A DNA stretch of 64,000 nt from Pollutiaquabacter aromativorans (GCA_049177215.1 CP185379.1:1736001-1800000); one strand, 5' to 3'. Counted from the stretch's first letter, positions 47,841-58,576 are shown. Numbers and translations are program-made. Notes: a model not told the origin generated them from the sequence alone.

Positions 47841-49133
47841 TCACTTATCTGATCGCTGCTTGGGAGTATCTTCCTTCTTTGACGGCAAGGTGCTCTTGGG
47901 TGGCGCTGACGGTTTTGATGATTTACCCGGGCGGACTGCAGGTTGCTTGGCCGGTTTAGCCGGACGAACTGCAGGCTGCTTCGCGGGTTGCGTCGGTTTC
48001 ACGGCAGGTTGCTTTGACGGCCTTGCAGGTTCTGGTGTCGGCTTCACCGAAGGTTCCGTCGGACGAACCGATGGCTTTGTTTCCGGTCGTGTGGCCGGCT
48101 TACGATCAGGCTCGCGATCCTTTATTACCGGCTTTGATTCCGGAGCCGGGCGGGCATCCGTCGGACGATCCTTGGACGGCACAACATTGATCGGCTTCGA
48201 GCCTGTACCAGGTCTGCCGATCGCAGGATTCTTTTCGACATCCAGGTTATGGCTTGGGAAGTTCGGTCGTTGCTCCGGGCGAGGCTCCGGCTTCGGGTTG
48301 TTATACGTCTGCTGATAGACGCCTTCCCGTTGGTAATTCGTGAATACGGGTGAAGTCCTTCGTTCTACGCGATAGTGCCCGTACCAGGGTTCGAAGTGAT
48401 GGTGGTGGGCCCGCCAATACCACCATCCATGCCAGTGGTGGCGGTAATACCAATGGTAATAATAGTGGTCCCAATAAAAAGGTTGCCAGGAAACCCACCA
48501 TCCGGGATAATAGCCCCAATACCACGGGCTTCTCCACGGACGATAGGCAGGACCGTACATGAACGTGATGATGACCCAGGAAGAGGGCGCCGGAGCGTAG
48601 GTCGGCTGTGAGTTGTAATAATTGTTCTCGGTATAGTAGTTATTGGTAACAACCGTGGTTCGTTCGCCCTGGTAGCCGGGGTTGGCAGTTTCCGTAGCGG
48701 TGGTTGCTTCAGCCGGTTCGAGGATATAGTTCTTACCGTACAAGTCCTCGTCACCGATCATCTGGATCTTGACATTGTCACCCTCCTTCTGCACAAAGAT
48801 GACAGCGACATCCTGCGTTTCCTTTTCATTCAGGTCAACCTGGAGCACGATGGTATGGACATTCTCTTCCGGGCGGTCCACCACTTTGATATAGTCGACC
48901 TTTCCGTCGTTGTTCAGATCAAGGTTGTTGATCTTACTGGTGTCCGCGTTCAAGGCCGATTCGAATGATTCGAGGGTCGGTGATTGGCGGAATACATCCA
49001 GCACAGCCGCGAGGTTCAGGTTGTCACCCGGAAGACCCAGCCGCGCGGTACTATCCTGTTGAGCCAGGGCCATTGATGAAATGGCCATCGAGAAGAAGAA
49101 CAACAGGCCGTGATAGAAACTCGAACTTTTCAT
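47841..49133 (-). CDS. Exported protein with Trp/Tyr/His-rich centre and Lys/Pro/Arg-rich tail
   Basis: A 430-aa protein: signal peptide (LLFFFSMAISSMALAQ), a folded N-terminal domain (about 30-145) containing a calcium-loop-like DLNNDGKVDYIKV, a linker with NNYYTENNYYN, a very aromatic and histidine-rich centre (about 190-285; tracts like YYYHWYYRHHWHGWWYW) and a proline-rich basic tail of about 120 residues with repeated KPAVRP/KQPAV units. Similar proteins occur across Bacteroidota without known function. The tail could bind peptidoglycan or nucleic acid or span the periplasm; the histidine tract could bind metal. These roles are guesses. Confidence 0.75.
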   Translation of the reverse strand: MKSSSFYHGLLFFFSMAISSMALAQQDSTARLGLPGDNLNLAAVLDVFRQSPTLESFESALNADTSKINNLDLNNDGKVDYIKVVDRPEENVHTIVLQVDLNEKETQDVAVIFVQKEGDNVKIQMIGDEDLYGKNYILEPAEATTATETANPGYQGERTTVVTNNYYTENNYYNSQPTYAPAPSSWVIITFMYGPAYRPWRSPWYWGYYPGWWVSWQPFYWDHYYYHWYYRHHWHGWWYWRAHHHHFEPWYGHYRVERRTSPVFTNYQREGVYQQTYNNPKPEPRPEQRPNFPSHNLDVEKNPAIGRPGTGSKPINVVPSKDRPTDARPAPESKPVIKDREPDRKPATRPETKPSVRPTEPSVKPTPEPARPSKQPAVKPTQPAKQPAVRPAKPAKQPAVRPGKSSKPSAPPKSTLPSKKEDTPKQRSDK

Positions 49134-49526
49134 GGTTCAGGTATTTATAAGTGATGATGAGATGGACGGCTTGGATAATCAGCGTAATGCTACACATCCT
49201 AAGCAAAATTCTGAATGACAAGGATCAGGCCAGATTCTACTGAGCGACAGATTAAGGGTTCATGGTTTTCGATTCCATCAAATTTAAGGTAGGGTTTTCC
49301 ACATTTTTTCACCTCCCACTAAAATGCACCCTGCTGAAAGTCGCGAATACTGGTGGCTTCCGGGGATTTTGGAATAGAAATGAATTAACAACGGTGTTAA
49401 TAACGATTCGCCGGCGGAAACTTCCAACCGAATCGTATGTGCATTTTGAGGCGTAAACAATCGGTGAAATTTCTCTGAGCCTACTTAGTTCGGCCCGACG
49501 AATTACTCACTCAAAACAACGACTCG

Positions 49527-51800
49527 ATGATTCAACGAAACGTAAAGATCCTGCTAACGGCTTTGTTGGCAATGCTCCTCTCCGCATCCACCACCGCACA
49601 GATCGCGAATGTCAAAGGTCTCTACGTCAACTTCATCAATTCCTGGCTCGGCAATACGGTGGAGGAAGACAAGATCCTCGATTACTGCCAGGTGAACGGC
49701 TTCAATTACATCACCCTGTACGACCTGAACCTGCTGAACTGGTCGGCTACCCAAAAGACGCAACTCGCCGCTTTCATTACCAAGGCGAAGAATGTTTACG
49801 GCGTCCAGCAGATCGGCGCTTCCGGTGAAACATCGAACTTCTTTCGCAATTATATCGTCCCCTACAATACCGGAAGGACCAACGCCATCGAGCGATTCAA
49901 TGTTTTCAATTTCGAATTCGAATTCTGGCTCACCGCCAGTATTGCCAGTTACTACGGCCCGGTTTACCTGACGCCGAACGGATTCACTTCCGACACCGCC
50001 GGGGCTTTCGCGTTCGCCCGACGGGAGTACGCCAGGATCGATTCCATGGCTACCGTTTACGGTATCCTGAATGAAATCTACCTCGGCTGGCCGAACACCG
50101 GACAGATGCAGCAACTGGTCACGTATTCCGACCGCATCCTCCTGCACGCCTACCGGCCTACCGATGTCGACGTCTATCCCTATACGCAAAGCCGGATCTA
50201 TGACATTGTCAGCGCAGGACGGCCGGTGCAAATCATGCCGATCTTTTCCGCCGAGACCAGCTTCATGGGTCCCTGGCTTACGAACAATCCGATCACGAAA
50301 CCCTATCAGACCTTTTCTTCCGGCTACGGTCTCGAATCGGCGAATGTCAAACAGCACGCGAACCTGCAGGGTTACCAATGGTTCCTGTATTCACTCATGC
50401 CGAAAACTTCGCTCGTGAACGCGTCGATCAGTACGAGCGGCCCAACCACCTTTTGCTCCGGAAGCAGTGTAATACTTACCGCCAGCACCGGTGCAACCTA
50501 CTTGTGGAGTCCGGGCGGACAGACCACGCGTTCTATCACGGTCAACGCTGCCGGCTCCTACTCAGTAACCGTCACCGGAGCCGCCGGTAACAGCGCGACC
50601 TCCGCCCCTGTCGTGGTAACCGTTAACGCAGCACCCACGGCGCCTACGATTACGGCGAATGGGCCGACCAGCTTCTGCAGCGGTAGCAGTGTCATCCTGG
50701 TCGCGTCCGCAACGTCCAATTACCGCTGGTCGAATGGCGCCACTACACAAGCAATTTCGGTATCCTCGACCGGAAGCTATTCCGTCAGCACGACGAACAA
50801 TTTATGTACGGCAACATCAACGCCGGTCACCGTGGTCGCTTCTCCCGTACCGGCAGTTCCGACGATTTCCGTCATCGGTTCACCCAGTTTGTGTCCGGGA
50901 GCCACCGTTACCCTGACCAGTTCCGCTTCCAACGGGTATCTCTGGTCCAACGGCGCTACCACGCGTTCCATCGTGGTCAGCGCTGCCGGCACGTATAGTG
51001 TGCGTGCCTATTCCGGTCCTTCCTGCTACCGGGCTTCGGCAACCATTACGACGACTGCCCTGACCGGTCCTGCAACTCCTGTGATTTCCCTGCAAGGATC
51101 ACCGCAGTTGAGTAATAGTCAGCCCACCGTAACGCTACGCTCCACCTCGGCAAACGGGTATGCATGGTCCAGCGGACAGACCACGCGTAACATCACCGTC
51201 AATTCACAAGGCAGTTACCGGGTCACTGCCATTGCAGCCAATGGTTGCAGGGCCACTTCCGCCCCGGTGATCGTTTCTGCGAATGGTTGTACCCCGCCCG
51301 CTGTTCCGGTCATTACCGTCAGTGGTTCCACCGTACTGATTCCCGGACAAACCGTGACTTTGACCAGCAGCGCCGCAGGCGGATGGCTGTGGTCGACCGG
51401 AGCAACGACGCAGTCGATCGTAGTATCCACTGCCGGAACCTATACCGTTCGCGCATACAACGCCGGGAGTTGCTTTTCCACTTCCAATCCTGTGACAGTG
51501 CTCCTGGTCAGTGCCCGTTTCAGTGCTGACCTGTCACAGCCATCGACACAGTCGGAGCCAGTGCTGTACCCGAATCCGGTGAAATCCTCCGCCCACCTGG
51601 AGTACACCGCAGTTACAGAAGGAACTGCGCGTATACGCGTATTCGATCTGACGGGACGCCTCCAACTGGATCAGGAATTCCCGTCGGAGCCCGGCCTTAA
51701 TCGCGTGGAGATCGACACGGATCCGCTCCCTGCAGGTTCTTATGTGCTGTTACTCAGTGGCGAACAAGAAAGATCGGTCCGAATGGTCGTTCAGGATTAA
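49527..51800 (+). CDS. Secreted T9SS protein with unknown N-terminal domain and Ig-like repeats
   Basis: This 757-aa protein has a signal peptide (ILLTALLAMLLSASTTAQ). Its N-terminal domain (about 22-290) shows an alternating strand-helix order (FNYITLYDLNLLNW, QIGASGETSNFF, GYQWFLYSLMP) that could be a TIM-barrel glycosidase, but I cannot name the family. Five or so Ig-like repeats of 70-75 aa follow (FCSGSSVILTAS ... YRWSNGATTQAISV). The end (about 677-757) is a type A T9SS domain: VLYPNPVKSSAHLEY, DLTGRLQLDQ and GSYVLLLSGEQERSVRMVV. The 393-base upstream gap (49134-49526), shared with a divergent gene, has no gene I can support; a TAAATTTG element on the minus strand at 49279-49286 may serve the 49133 gene. 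Confidence 0.82.
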   Translation: MIQRNVKILLTALLAMLLSASTTAQIANVKGLYVNFINSWLGNTVEEDKILDYCQVNGFNYITLYDLNLLNWSATQKTQLAAFITKAKNVYGVQQIGASGETSNFFRNYIVPYNTGRTNAIERFNVFNFEFEFWLTASIASYYGPVYLTPNGFTSDTAGAFAFARREYARIDSMATVYGILNEIYLGWPNTGQMQQLVTYSDRILLHAYRPTDVDVYPYTQSRIYDIVSAGRPVQIMPIFSAETSFMGPWLTNNPITKPYQTFSSGYGLESANVKQHANLQGYQWFLYSLMPKTSLVNASISTSGPTTFCSGSSVILTASTGATYLWSPGGQTTRSITVNAAGSYSVTVTGAAGNSATSAPVVVTVNAAPTAPTITANGPTSFCSGSSVILVASATSNYRWSNGATTQAISVSSTGSYSVSTTNNLCTATSTPVTVVASPVPAVPTISVIGSPSLCPGATVTLTSSASNGYLWSNGATTRSIVVSAAGTYSVRAYSGPSCYRASATITTTALTGPATPVISLQGSPQLSNSQPTVTLRSTSANGYAWSSGQTTRNITVNSQGSYRVTAIAANGCRATSAPVIVSANGCTPPAVPVITVSGSTVLIPGQTVTLTSSAAGGWLWSTGATTQSIVVSTAGTYTVRAYNAGSCFSTSNPVTVLLVSARFSADLSQPSTQSEPVLYPNPVKSSAHLEYTAVTEGTARIRVFDLTGRLQLDQEFPSEPGLNRVEIDTDPLPAGSYVLLLSGEQERSVRMVVQD

Positions 51801-51840
51801 TTGAACGCCCTTTTTGCGTAATTTCGCAGATTGCCGTTTT

Positions 51841-51855
51841 CTCCCGTAGCGGGAG
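51841..51855 (+). promoter_or_regulatory. Small hairpin in the uvrA leader
   Basis: CTCCCG-TAG-CGGGAG, 15 bases before the chosen ATG. A TAATTTCG element (51819-51826) would start transcription near 51831, putting the hairpin close to the 5' end of the message. Confidence 0.4.
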
Positions 51856-51869
51856 GGCGTAGTCTGTAT

Positions 51870-54734
51870 ATGTCGAAGCACCGCGTACCCAAGGGCTTGC
51901 TGGAAATTTATGGCGCCCGGGTTCACAACCTGAAAAACATCGATGTCACCCTGCCGCGTGAACAGTTGGTGGTCATCACCGGACTGAGCGGAAGCGGGAA
52001 GTCATCGCTGGCCTTCGACACGATCTATGCGGAAGGTCAGCGTCGCTACCTGGAGAGTTTTTCCGCCTATGCCCGGCAGTTCCTGGGCAACATGGAACGG
52101 CCGGATGTCGACAAGATCAGCGGACTGAGCCCGGTCATCTCGATTGAGCAGAAGACCACGAACCTGAACCCACGTTCTACCGTTGGCACCATTACCGAGA
52201 TCTACGACTTTCTTCGCCTGCTGTTCGCCCGTGCTTCGGAAGCATTCAGCTATGTGACGGGCGAGAAGATGATCCGCCTGAGTGATGAGCAGATCGTCGA
52301 ATTGATTCAAAAGAAGTTTGACGGGCGCAAAGTGCTCCTGCTTTCACCCCTGGTCAAAGCACGTAAAGGACATTACCGGGAATTGTTCGAGCAATTGCAG
52401 CAGCAGGGCTATCTCCGTGTCCGTGCCGATGGCAAAGTGCTGGAATTGAAAAAAGGGCTGCAGCTCGACCGCTACAAAGTACACGATATCGAACTGGTCG
52501 TGGACCGTCTCGAGGTGAACGACGGCGCCACCAGTCGCTTAACGGAATCGCTGACGCTCGGCATGAAGTTGGGAAAAGGGTCTGTCATTCTCTTTGAACC
52601 GGACCAGGAGAAAGACCACTATTATTCCCGACACCTGATGTGCCCGACATCGGGCGTCAGCTACGACGAGCCGCAACCGAACACTTTCTCCTTCAACTCG
52701 CCCTATGGTGCCTGTCGCCGGTGCAACGGCCTCGGCACGATCAGCGAGGTTGACCTCAAGAGCATCATCCCCGACCCCAAGCAGACGATCAAAGGCGGAG
52801 GTATCATTCCGCTGGGACCGCAGAAAGACACCTGGATTTTCAAACAACTGATCGCGCTGGGAAGGAAGTATAATTTCAACCTGGGCACACCGATCGAGGA
52901 AATTCCCGAAGAGTCGATGAACATCATCCTCTACGGTTCCGACGACGTGTTGAATGTGGCCATGGATTACTCCAGCGGATCGACCTATCACCACAGCATT
53001 ACCTGGGAAGGGATCGTCAATTTCATCATTGACCAGGACAACGAAAGCGCTTCGCCGTCGCTTCGCCGCTGGATACAAGGCTTCATGCAACAGGTCGAAT
53101 GTCCCGAGTGTCACGGATCCCGACTCAAGAAAGAAGCACTGTACTTCCGCATCGCGAACAAGAACATTTCCGAACTGGCGCATCTTGATATCCTGCAATT
53201 GAGCCGGTGGTTCGAGCGTCTGGAAGCGGATCTAAGTGCGCGCCAGAAGAAGATCGGTCACGAGGTCATCAAAGAGATCCGTAAACGGCTGAAGTTCCTG
53301 CTTGATGTCGGGCTCGATTACCTCACGCTGCACCGCTCCGCCCGGACACTCAGCGGCGGCGAATCGCAACGCATCCGACTGGCTACCCAGATCGGATCGC
53401 AATTGGTCGGGGTGCTGTACATCCTCGACGAACCGAGTATCGGCCTTCATCAACGCGACAATGTACGGTTGATACGGTCACTTCAGGACTTGCGTGATAC
53501 CGGTAATACCGTGATCGTGGTTGAACACGATAAGGAAACCATCCTTGCGGCCGATCATATCCTGGATCTTGGTCCGGGTGCCGGCGTGCACGGCGGCCGC
53601 GTCGTTGCCGAAGGAACTCCTGAAAGTATTCTGCAACAGAGCAGTCTGACCGCCGACTACCTGAATGGCCGTCGTCAAATCGCGTTGCCGGAAAGGCCAC
53701 GAAAAGGTAACGGCAAGCACCTTGAGCTGAAGGGAGCAACGGGCAACAATCTGAAAAAAGTCAGTGTCAGGATCCCCCTGGGGAAGCTGGTGGTTGTGAC
53801 CGGCGTATCGGGCAGCGGAAAGTCGACGCTCATCAACGAGACCTTATATCCCATCCTGAACCAGCATTTTTTCAACGCGCTGCAGAAGCCGCTCCCCTAC
53901 CAGAGCGTCAAAGGATTGGAGCATATCGACAAGGTCATTGAAATCGACCAATCGCCGATCGGGCGGACACCGCGTTCGAATCCCGCCACCTATACCGGAG
54001 TCTTTACCGACATCCGCAATCTGTTCGCTTCGCTTCCGGAAGCAGCCATTCGCGGCTACGCACCCGGACGGTTTTCCTTCAATGTAAAAGGAGGCCGCTG
54101 TGAGACCTGTCAGGGTGGTGGCATGCGGGTCATCGAGATGAACTTTCTTCCGGATGTTTACGTGGAATGCGAAACCTGTCATGGGAAACGCTACAACCGG
54201 GAAACACTGGAAATACGTTACCGGGGCAAGTCGATCAGCGATGTACTGGATATGAGTATCGAGCAGGCCGTCGACTTCTTTTCCAATCTTCCACACATCG
54301 TACACAAGATCAAGACGCTCCAGGAAGTCGGACTGGGTTACATCACGCTCGGACAACAGAGCACCACGCTATCGGGCGGGGAAGCACAGCGTGTCAAACT
54401 CGCTACTGAATTATCCAAGCGTGACACCGGCAATACATTTTACATCCTGGACGAACCGACGACCGGTTTGCACTTCGAAGATGTCCGCATTCTGCTGGAG
54501 GTACTGAACCGACTGGTAGAAAAAGGCAACAGCGTGCTGGTGATCGAACACAACATGGACGTGATCAAAGTAGCCGATCACATCATTGATCTCGGTCCGG
54601 AGGGCGGTGAGCGAGGCGGCACCATCATTTGTGAAGGCAGTCCGCAGGAAGTGGCCAAATCGCAAGAGAGTGTGACCGCCCAGTTCCTGCGCAAGGAACT
54701 GGAAGAAATGGCCCAGCTGGCTGCAAGGCGTTGA
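51870..54734 (+). CDS. uvrA: Excinuclease ABC subunit A
   Basis: A 954-aa DNA damage-recognition ATPase of nucleotide excision repair, from ATG 51870 (MSKHRVPKGLLEI); an upstream in-frame TTG is less likely because it overlaps the leader hairpin. Walker A motifs are GLSGSGKSSLAFD and GVSGSGKSTLINE. Two ABC signatures occur: LSGGESQRIRLATQ and LSGGEAQRVKLATE. The C-terminal zinc module is intact (GGRCETCQGGG ... VECETCHGKRYN), as is CPECHGSRLK in the insertion domain. The first zinc module reads CPTSGVSY ... GACRRCNG, so one of the four usual cysteines is replaced. Confidence 0.95.
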   Translation: MSKHRVPKGLLEIYGARVHNLKNIDVTLPREQLVVITGLSGSGKSSLAFDTIYAEGQRRYLESFSAYARQFLGNMERPDVDKISGLSPVISIEQKTTNLNPRSTVGTITEIYDFLRLLFARASEAFSYVTGEKMIRLSDEQIVELIQKKFDGRKVLLLSPLVKARKGHYRELFEQLQQQGYLRVRADGKVLELKKGLQLDRYKVHDIELVVDRLEVNDGATSRLTESLTLGMKLGKGSVILFEPDQEKDHYYSRHLMCPTSGVSYDEPQPNTFSFNSPYGACRRCNGLGTISEVDLKSIIPDPKQTIKGGGIIPLGPQKDTWIFKQLIALGRKYNFNLGTPIEEIPEESMNIILYGSDDVLNVAMDYSSGSTYHHSITWEGIVNFIIDQDNESASPSLRRWIQGFMQQVECPECHGSRLKKEALYFRIANKNISELAHLDILQLSRWFERLEADLSARQKKIGHEVIKEIRKRLKFLLDVGLDYLTLHRSARTLSGGESQRIRLATQIGSQLVGVLYILDEPSIGLHQRDNVRLIRSLQDLRDTGNTVIVVEHDKETILAADHILDLGPGAGVHGGRVVAEGTPESILQQSSLTADYLNGRRQIALPERPRKGNGKHLELKGATGNNLKKVSVRIPLGKLVVVTGVSGSGKSTLINETLYPILNQHFFNALQKPLPYQSVKGLEHIDKVIEIDQSPIGRTPRSNPATYTGVFTDIRNLFASLPEAAIRGYAPGRFSFNVKGGRCETCQGGGMRVIEMNFLPDVYVECETCHGKRYNRETLEIRYRGKSISDVLDMSIEQAVDFFSNLPHIVHKIKTLQEVGLGYITLGQQSTTLSGGEAQRVKLATELSKRDTGNTFYILDEPTTGLHFEDVRILLEVLNRLVEKGNSVLVIEHNMDVIKVADHIIDLGPEGGERGGTIICEGSPQEVAKSQESVTAQFLRKELEEMAQLAARR

Positions 54735-54876
54735 TCCGAGAACCGGCTGAACTTCCTTATTACAAGGCAATTTCGCCCCGGCAACCTTCTTTGTTCGCCA
54801 TCGTATTAACAGGGCTAAACCCTCTCCCGCGGCGATTGTTACCTACAAACGCCTGTGTTGAACTAACGTATTTATT

Positions 54877-55584
54877 ATGAATCTGGATGAATTAAAAATC
54901 AGGAAAGCTTTTTCGGACAAAGACTGGCAGGAAATCAAAGCATTTGATACCTGGCAGATCTTCAAGATCATGGCCGAATTCGTGGACGGATTCGAAAAGC
55001 TGAGCAAGATCGGGCCGTGTGTTTCCATCTTCGGTTCCGCCCGGACAAAACCGGAGCATCCCTACTACCAACTGGCAGAGGAGATCGCCTACAAACTCAC
55101 GAAAGAAGGATACGGCATCATCACCGGTGGCGGACCCGGCATCATGGAAGCGGCCAATAAGGGAGCGCGTACTGCGGGCGGGAAATCCGTCGGGCTTAAC
55201 ATCGAACTGCCATTCGAACAAAGTTCCAATCCGTATATCGACCGGGACAAACTCATCACCTTCGATTACTTCTTTGTCCGGAAACTGATGTTCATCAAAT
55301 ACGCCCAGGGATTCGTCGTCTTGCCGGGAGGTTTCGGAACGATGGATGAACTCTTTGAGGCCTTGACCCTGATACAAACCAAAAAGATCGGTAAGTTCCC
55401 GATCGTACTGGTCGACAAGGACTACTGGCAGGGATTGATGGATTGGGTGACTAAAACCTTCATCAAGGAGGGCATGATCGATAAGAATGACATGAACCTG
55501 TTCAAGGTCGCCGATTCTGCGGATGAGGCGGTTCAGCATATCAATGAATTCTACTCGCGCTACCTGTTGAAACCCAACTTCTGA
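54877..55584 (+). CDS. LOG-family protein (TIGR00730 type)
   Basis: This 235-aa Rossmann-like protein has the two defining motifs: GGGPGIMEAANKGA (about 88-101) and PGGFGTMDELFEAL (about 150-163). Family members cleave nucleoside 5'-monophosphates to base and ribose 5-phosphate (cytokinin-activating LOG enzymes or PpnN-like). It is cytoplasmic. A terminator follows. Confidence 0.9.
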   Translation: MNLDELKIRKAFSDKDWQEIKAFDTWQIFKIMAEFVDGFEKLSKIGPCVSIFGSARTKPEHPYYQLAEEIAYKLTKEGYGIITGGGPGIMEAANKGARTAGGKSVGLNIELPFEQSSNPYIDRDKLITFDYFFVRKLMFIKYAQGFVVLPGGFGTMDELFEALTLIQTKKIGKFPIVLVDKDYWQGLMDWVTKTFIKEGMIDKNDMNLFKVADSADEAVQHINEFYSRYLLKPNF

Positions 55585-55606
55585 GTGCGATTTTTCAGTC
55601 GTAACG

Positions 55607-55642
55607 AAGGCCGTGAGATGCATTTCACGGCCTTTGGTTTTT
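55607..55642 (+). terminator. Terminator after the LOG-family gene
   Basis: AAGGCCGTGA / TCACGGCCTT stem with an eight-base loop, then TGGTTTTT. Confidence 0.85.
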
Positions 55643-55730
55643 AACATGGCGGGATGGATAACTGTAAGCAGACAAACCATCCGATTTGAGCTGAAAGCCA
55701 GTACTTTGATACGACGCAAAAGCGTATATC

Positions 55731-56921
55731 ATGTTCAAACTGCTCAGCACCTTCCTCTCCGCCTCTGTTCTCTTCGTCTTATCCTATTTTTTCAGTCCGG
55801 AAGCGGGGCCACAGGTCAGCATTGACGCGCCGGCACAGATCCGTCCGGGTGAATCGGCGGAAGTCAGGCTGACCGTCGAAAAAGGTTCCATGACCGGTTT
55901 TGCCCGACTGCAAGTCTTTCTTCCGGAAGGACTGACGGCTGACGGCGGCGCCTTGCAGAACTCCCAGTTCCTGCACGAAGACAATTTCATCAAGTTCATC
56001 TGGATCGATCTGCCGGCAGATTCGGTATTCACGGTCAGTCTGTTCCTGCATGTTGCACCGGACGCACAGGGCACCAAATACCTGAACGGGTTCTTCTCCT
56101 ATCTGGAAGAAGAAGTTTCCAAAAAAATCACCTTCCAGGAAACCGCGATCGAGATCAGCCCGAACGCAATGGCCACTACCCTTCCGAAACCCGATGTTAC
56201 CCGTCGGATCATTGCCAACAATCCCGAAAACGGTTCCTATCGCGTTGAGCTTGACATCCGTCCCAACAGCGGACAACAATCGGCCCGTTTCATCGATCAG
56301 CTTCCGGCAGGATTCACGGCCGAAGCGATCGAGTCGAAGGGCGCGGAGTTCAGCCAGGATGCGGAAAAAGTGATCTTCCGTTGGACGGCACTCCCGCAGG
56401 ATTCCCTGTTCACGATCAGTTATCAGGCGACAGGCCCCGTTACAGCCGGTGCCCCGGAAATTTCCGGTATGCTGGTTTTTGGAACCGAAGCCATCGACTT
56501 GAATGACGCCACCGCGGCCACGGATACCGAACCTGCCGACCTGATCGTGGAAGAACTGCTTGCTACCACAGCAGCGAAAGAAAGCAACCCGACAGCCTCA
56601 TCAGCACCTGCCGACATTTCCGTTCCTGCGCCCCAAGCCGGATTGTACTTCACCGTTCAGGTCGCTGCCACGAACCGCAGTCCGAAGCGTGATAACGCCT
56701 GGTTCGAGAGCCGTTTTCACTTCAACCGCCAGGTCAGCCGAACCGAGCATGAGGGCTGGAACAAGTACCTGATCGGACAGTTTTCTTCCTATGAAGAAGC
56801 GCGTTCCGTTCGGGATAAGGCGCGTGGTGAAGTCACGGATGCCTTTGTGGTGGCTTACGATGAAAACGGGAACCGCATTCCCGTAGGCCAGGCCCTCAGC
56901 CGGAAACCCTTGAATCAGTAA
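55731..56921 (+). CDS. Envelope protein with C-terminal SPOR domain
   Basis: A 396-aa protein with an N-terminal hydrophobic segment (signal peptide or anchor, LLSTFLSASVLFVLSYFF), two DUF11-like beta-sandwich domains (about 30-120 and 150-250; VSIDAPAQIRPGESAEVRL, QLPAGFTAEAIESKGAEF), a low-complexity linker and a SPOR domain (about 305-385: YFTVQVAATNRSPKRDNAWF, then NKYLIGQFSSYEEARSVRD). SPOR domains bind denuded peptidoglycan glycan strands at division sites. It is probably periplasmic. The next gene (outer-membrane protein) follows after 64 bases. Confidence 0.85.
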   Translation: MFKLLSTFLSASVLFVLSYFFSPEAGPQVSIDAPAQIRPGESAEVRLTVEKGSMTGFARLQVFLPEGLTADGGALQNSQFLHEDNFIKFIWIDLPADSVFTVSLFLHVAPDAQGTKYLNGFFSYLEEEVSKKITFQETAIEISPNAMATTLPKPDVTRRIIANNPENGSYRVELDIRPNSGQQSARFIDQLPAGFTAEAIESKGAEFSQDAEKVIFRWTALPQDSLFTISYQATGPVTAGAPEISGMLVFGTEAIDLNDATAATDTEPADLIVEELLATTAAKESNPTASSAPADISVPAPQAGLYFTVQVAATNRSPKRDNAWFESRFHFNRQVSRTEHEGWNKYLIGQFSSYEEARSVRDKARGEVTDAFVVAYDENGNRIPVGQALSRKPLNQ

Positions 56922-56985
56922 GCAGTATAACAGGGATCATTCTACCCACTCCACTGGACATCGCCACCGGCCGGCACCTACGTGC

Positions 56986-58393
56986 ATGCAATCCGACACC
57001 ATGATCAAGAAAGTACTGCTACCGCTTCTCCTGCTTTTCAGTTGCTCACAAGTCGTCGTTGCGGATGAACCGAATCAGACGAGTACCGAGACCGAAAAAA
57101 GCCGTCCGGTACGTTTGCCGACACTGGGCATCAGTCATGGTGTGATGAGTTTCATCGGCGATATCGGTTACCATCGTTTCAATGAGCCGTTATGGAATCG
57201 TTCCGGTTTGCAATTCGACCTGCAGTATCCCCTCCTGCCCCGTTTCAGTGTTTCAGCCTTTCTTCTTTCCGGCCGTATCGGGTCGAATGATTATGTCCCG
57301 GAACGCCCGTTGAACTTCCGTGCATCCATCGTTTCGGAAGGCGTATTGTTGCGCTACGAATGGATCAGCAATAAAATGAACCAACAGATCCTCATCCCGT
57401 ACATTACGGGCGGGATCGGTTACACCTTCTTCATGTCCAAAGCCGATCTGAAGGACGGCCAGGGACGCACGTATCACTACTGGAGCGACGGTTCCATCCG
57501 CGACCTCGCGGAAGATGCTCCGAATGCTGCGGATGCGGTCAGGATCTACCGGGATTATGACTACGAAACGGACCTGCGCGACGCCAACCTCGACGGTTTT
57601 GGGAAGTATCGCCCAGGCACATTGACGATACCAGCGGGAGCGGGTGTCCGGATGCGAATTTCCGGACGTTGCTCCATTCAACTGGGTACGATCCTTCACC
57701 TCTACCGGACCGATCTGTTGGAATCCGTCAACGCGGAAAGTGCCGGCAGCCGCAAAGGAAATTCGGATAACGACAAACTCGTCTTCACCTCCGCGGGCTT
57801 TCGTTACGATTTCTCGGGTCCGCGGGAAAACAGTAAGAAGGCCAAAGGTTATCGGGTGCGGAAGGAGGACGTGAAGAACATCGACTTCAACGCTTTGTTG
57901 TCGGAAGACGCAGACGGCGACGGAGTACCGGATGTTCGGGATGATTCGGCCGCATCGCCGGAAGTTGCACGCAAGAACGTGGATGTGTCTGGCAAACCGG
58001 TGGATACTGATTATGACGGCATCCCCGATTACCGCGACAAAGAGCCGAACAGTGGCCGCGACGCGGTGGTAACGGAGGAAGGCATTACCATCACCCAACA
58101 AATGGTGGAAGAGAAATTCCGTCGCGACTCACTGGAAGCACTGCCTGCTGTTCGTGAATATCTACAGAGCTTTGACCGTCTGACACAGCGCAAGGCAGCG
58201 GCAGGTCAGCCGCCTCAGCCGCAAGACCGGACCTTTATCCCATCGCAGTATCTCCGACTCGACCGCGACCTGAACGGCACCATTTCACCGAATGAAGTAA
58301 GTGCAGCGATCGACGAGTACATGGAAGGCAAATCGCCGTATACGGTGGCGGAATTTTATCAGTTGATTGATTATTTCTTCGGTCAACGACGAT

Positions 58394-58395
<2 letters not shown>
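56986..58395 (+). CDS. Outer-membrane beta-barrel protein with calcium-binding repeats
   Basis: A 469-aa protein; signal peptide from MIKKVLLPLLLLFSCSQ (ATG 57001 may be the true start). Residues 45-280 form a beta-barrel-like domain (GDIGYHRFNEPLWNRSGLQ, LIPYITGGIGYTFFM). Then come thrombospondin type 3-like acidic loops (DADGDGVPDVRDDS, DTDYDGIPDYRDKEP) and an EF-hand-like DRDLNGTISPNEV near the end. It may be an OmpA-like surface protein, but no peptidoglycan-binding OmpA domain is seen. Its TAG stop is immediately followed by a heptamer array. Confidence 0.8.
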
Positions 58396-58528
<133 letters not shown>

Positions 58529-58576
58529 AATACAGTATTCATCTGTAATAGTTAGAACTTCACCTGACAGACAGGG

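Noticed and set aside
49262..49456. Short open frame of 64 codons in a large gap
   Set aside because: No ribosome site, no recognisable domain and no neighbouring support.
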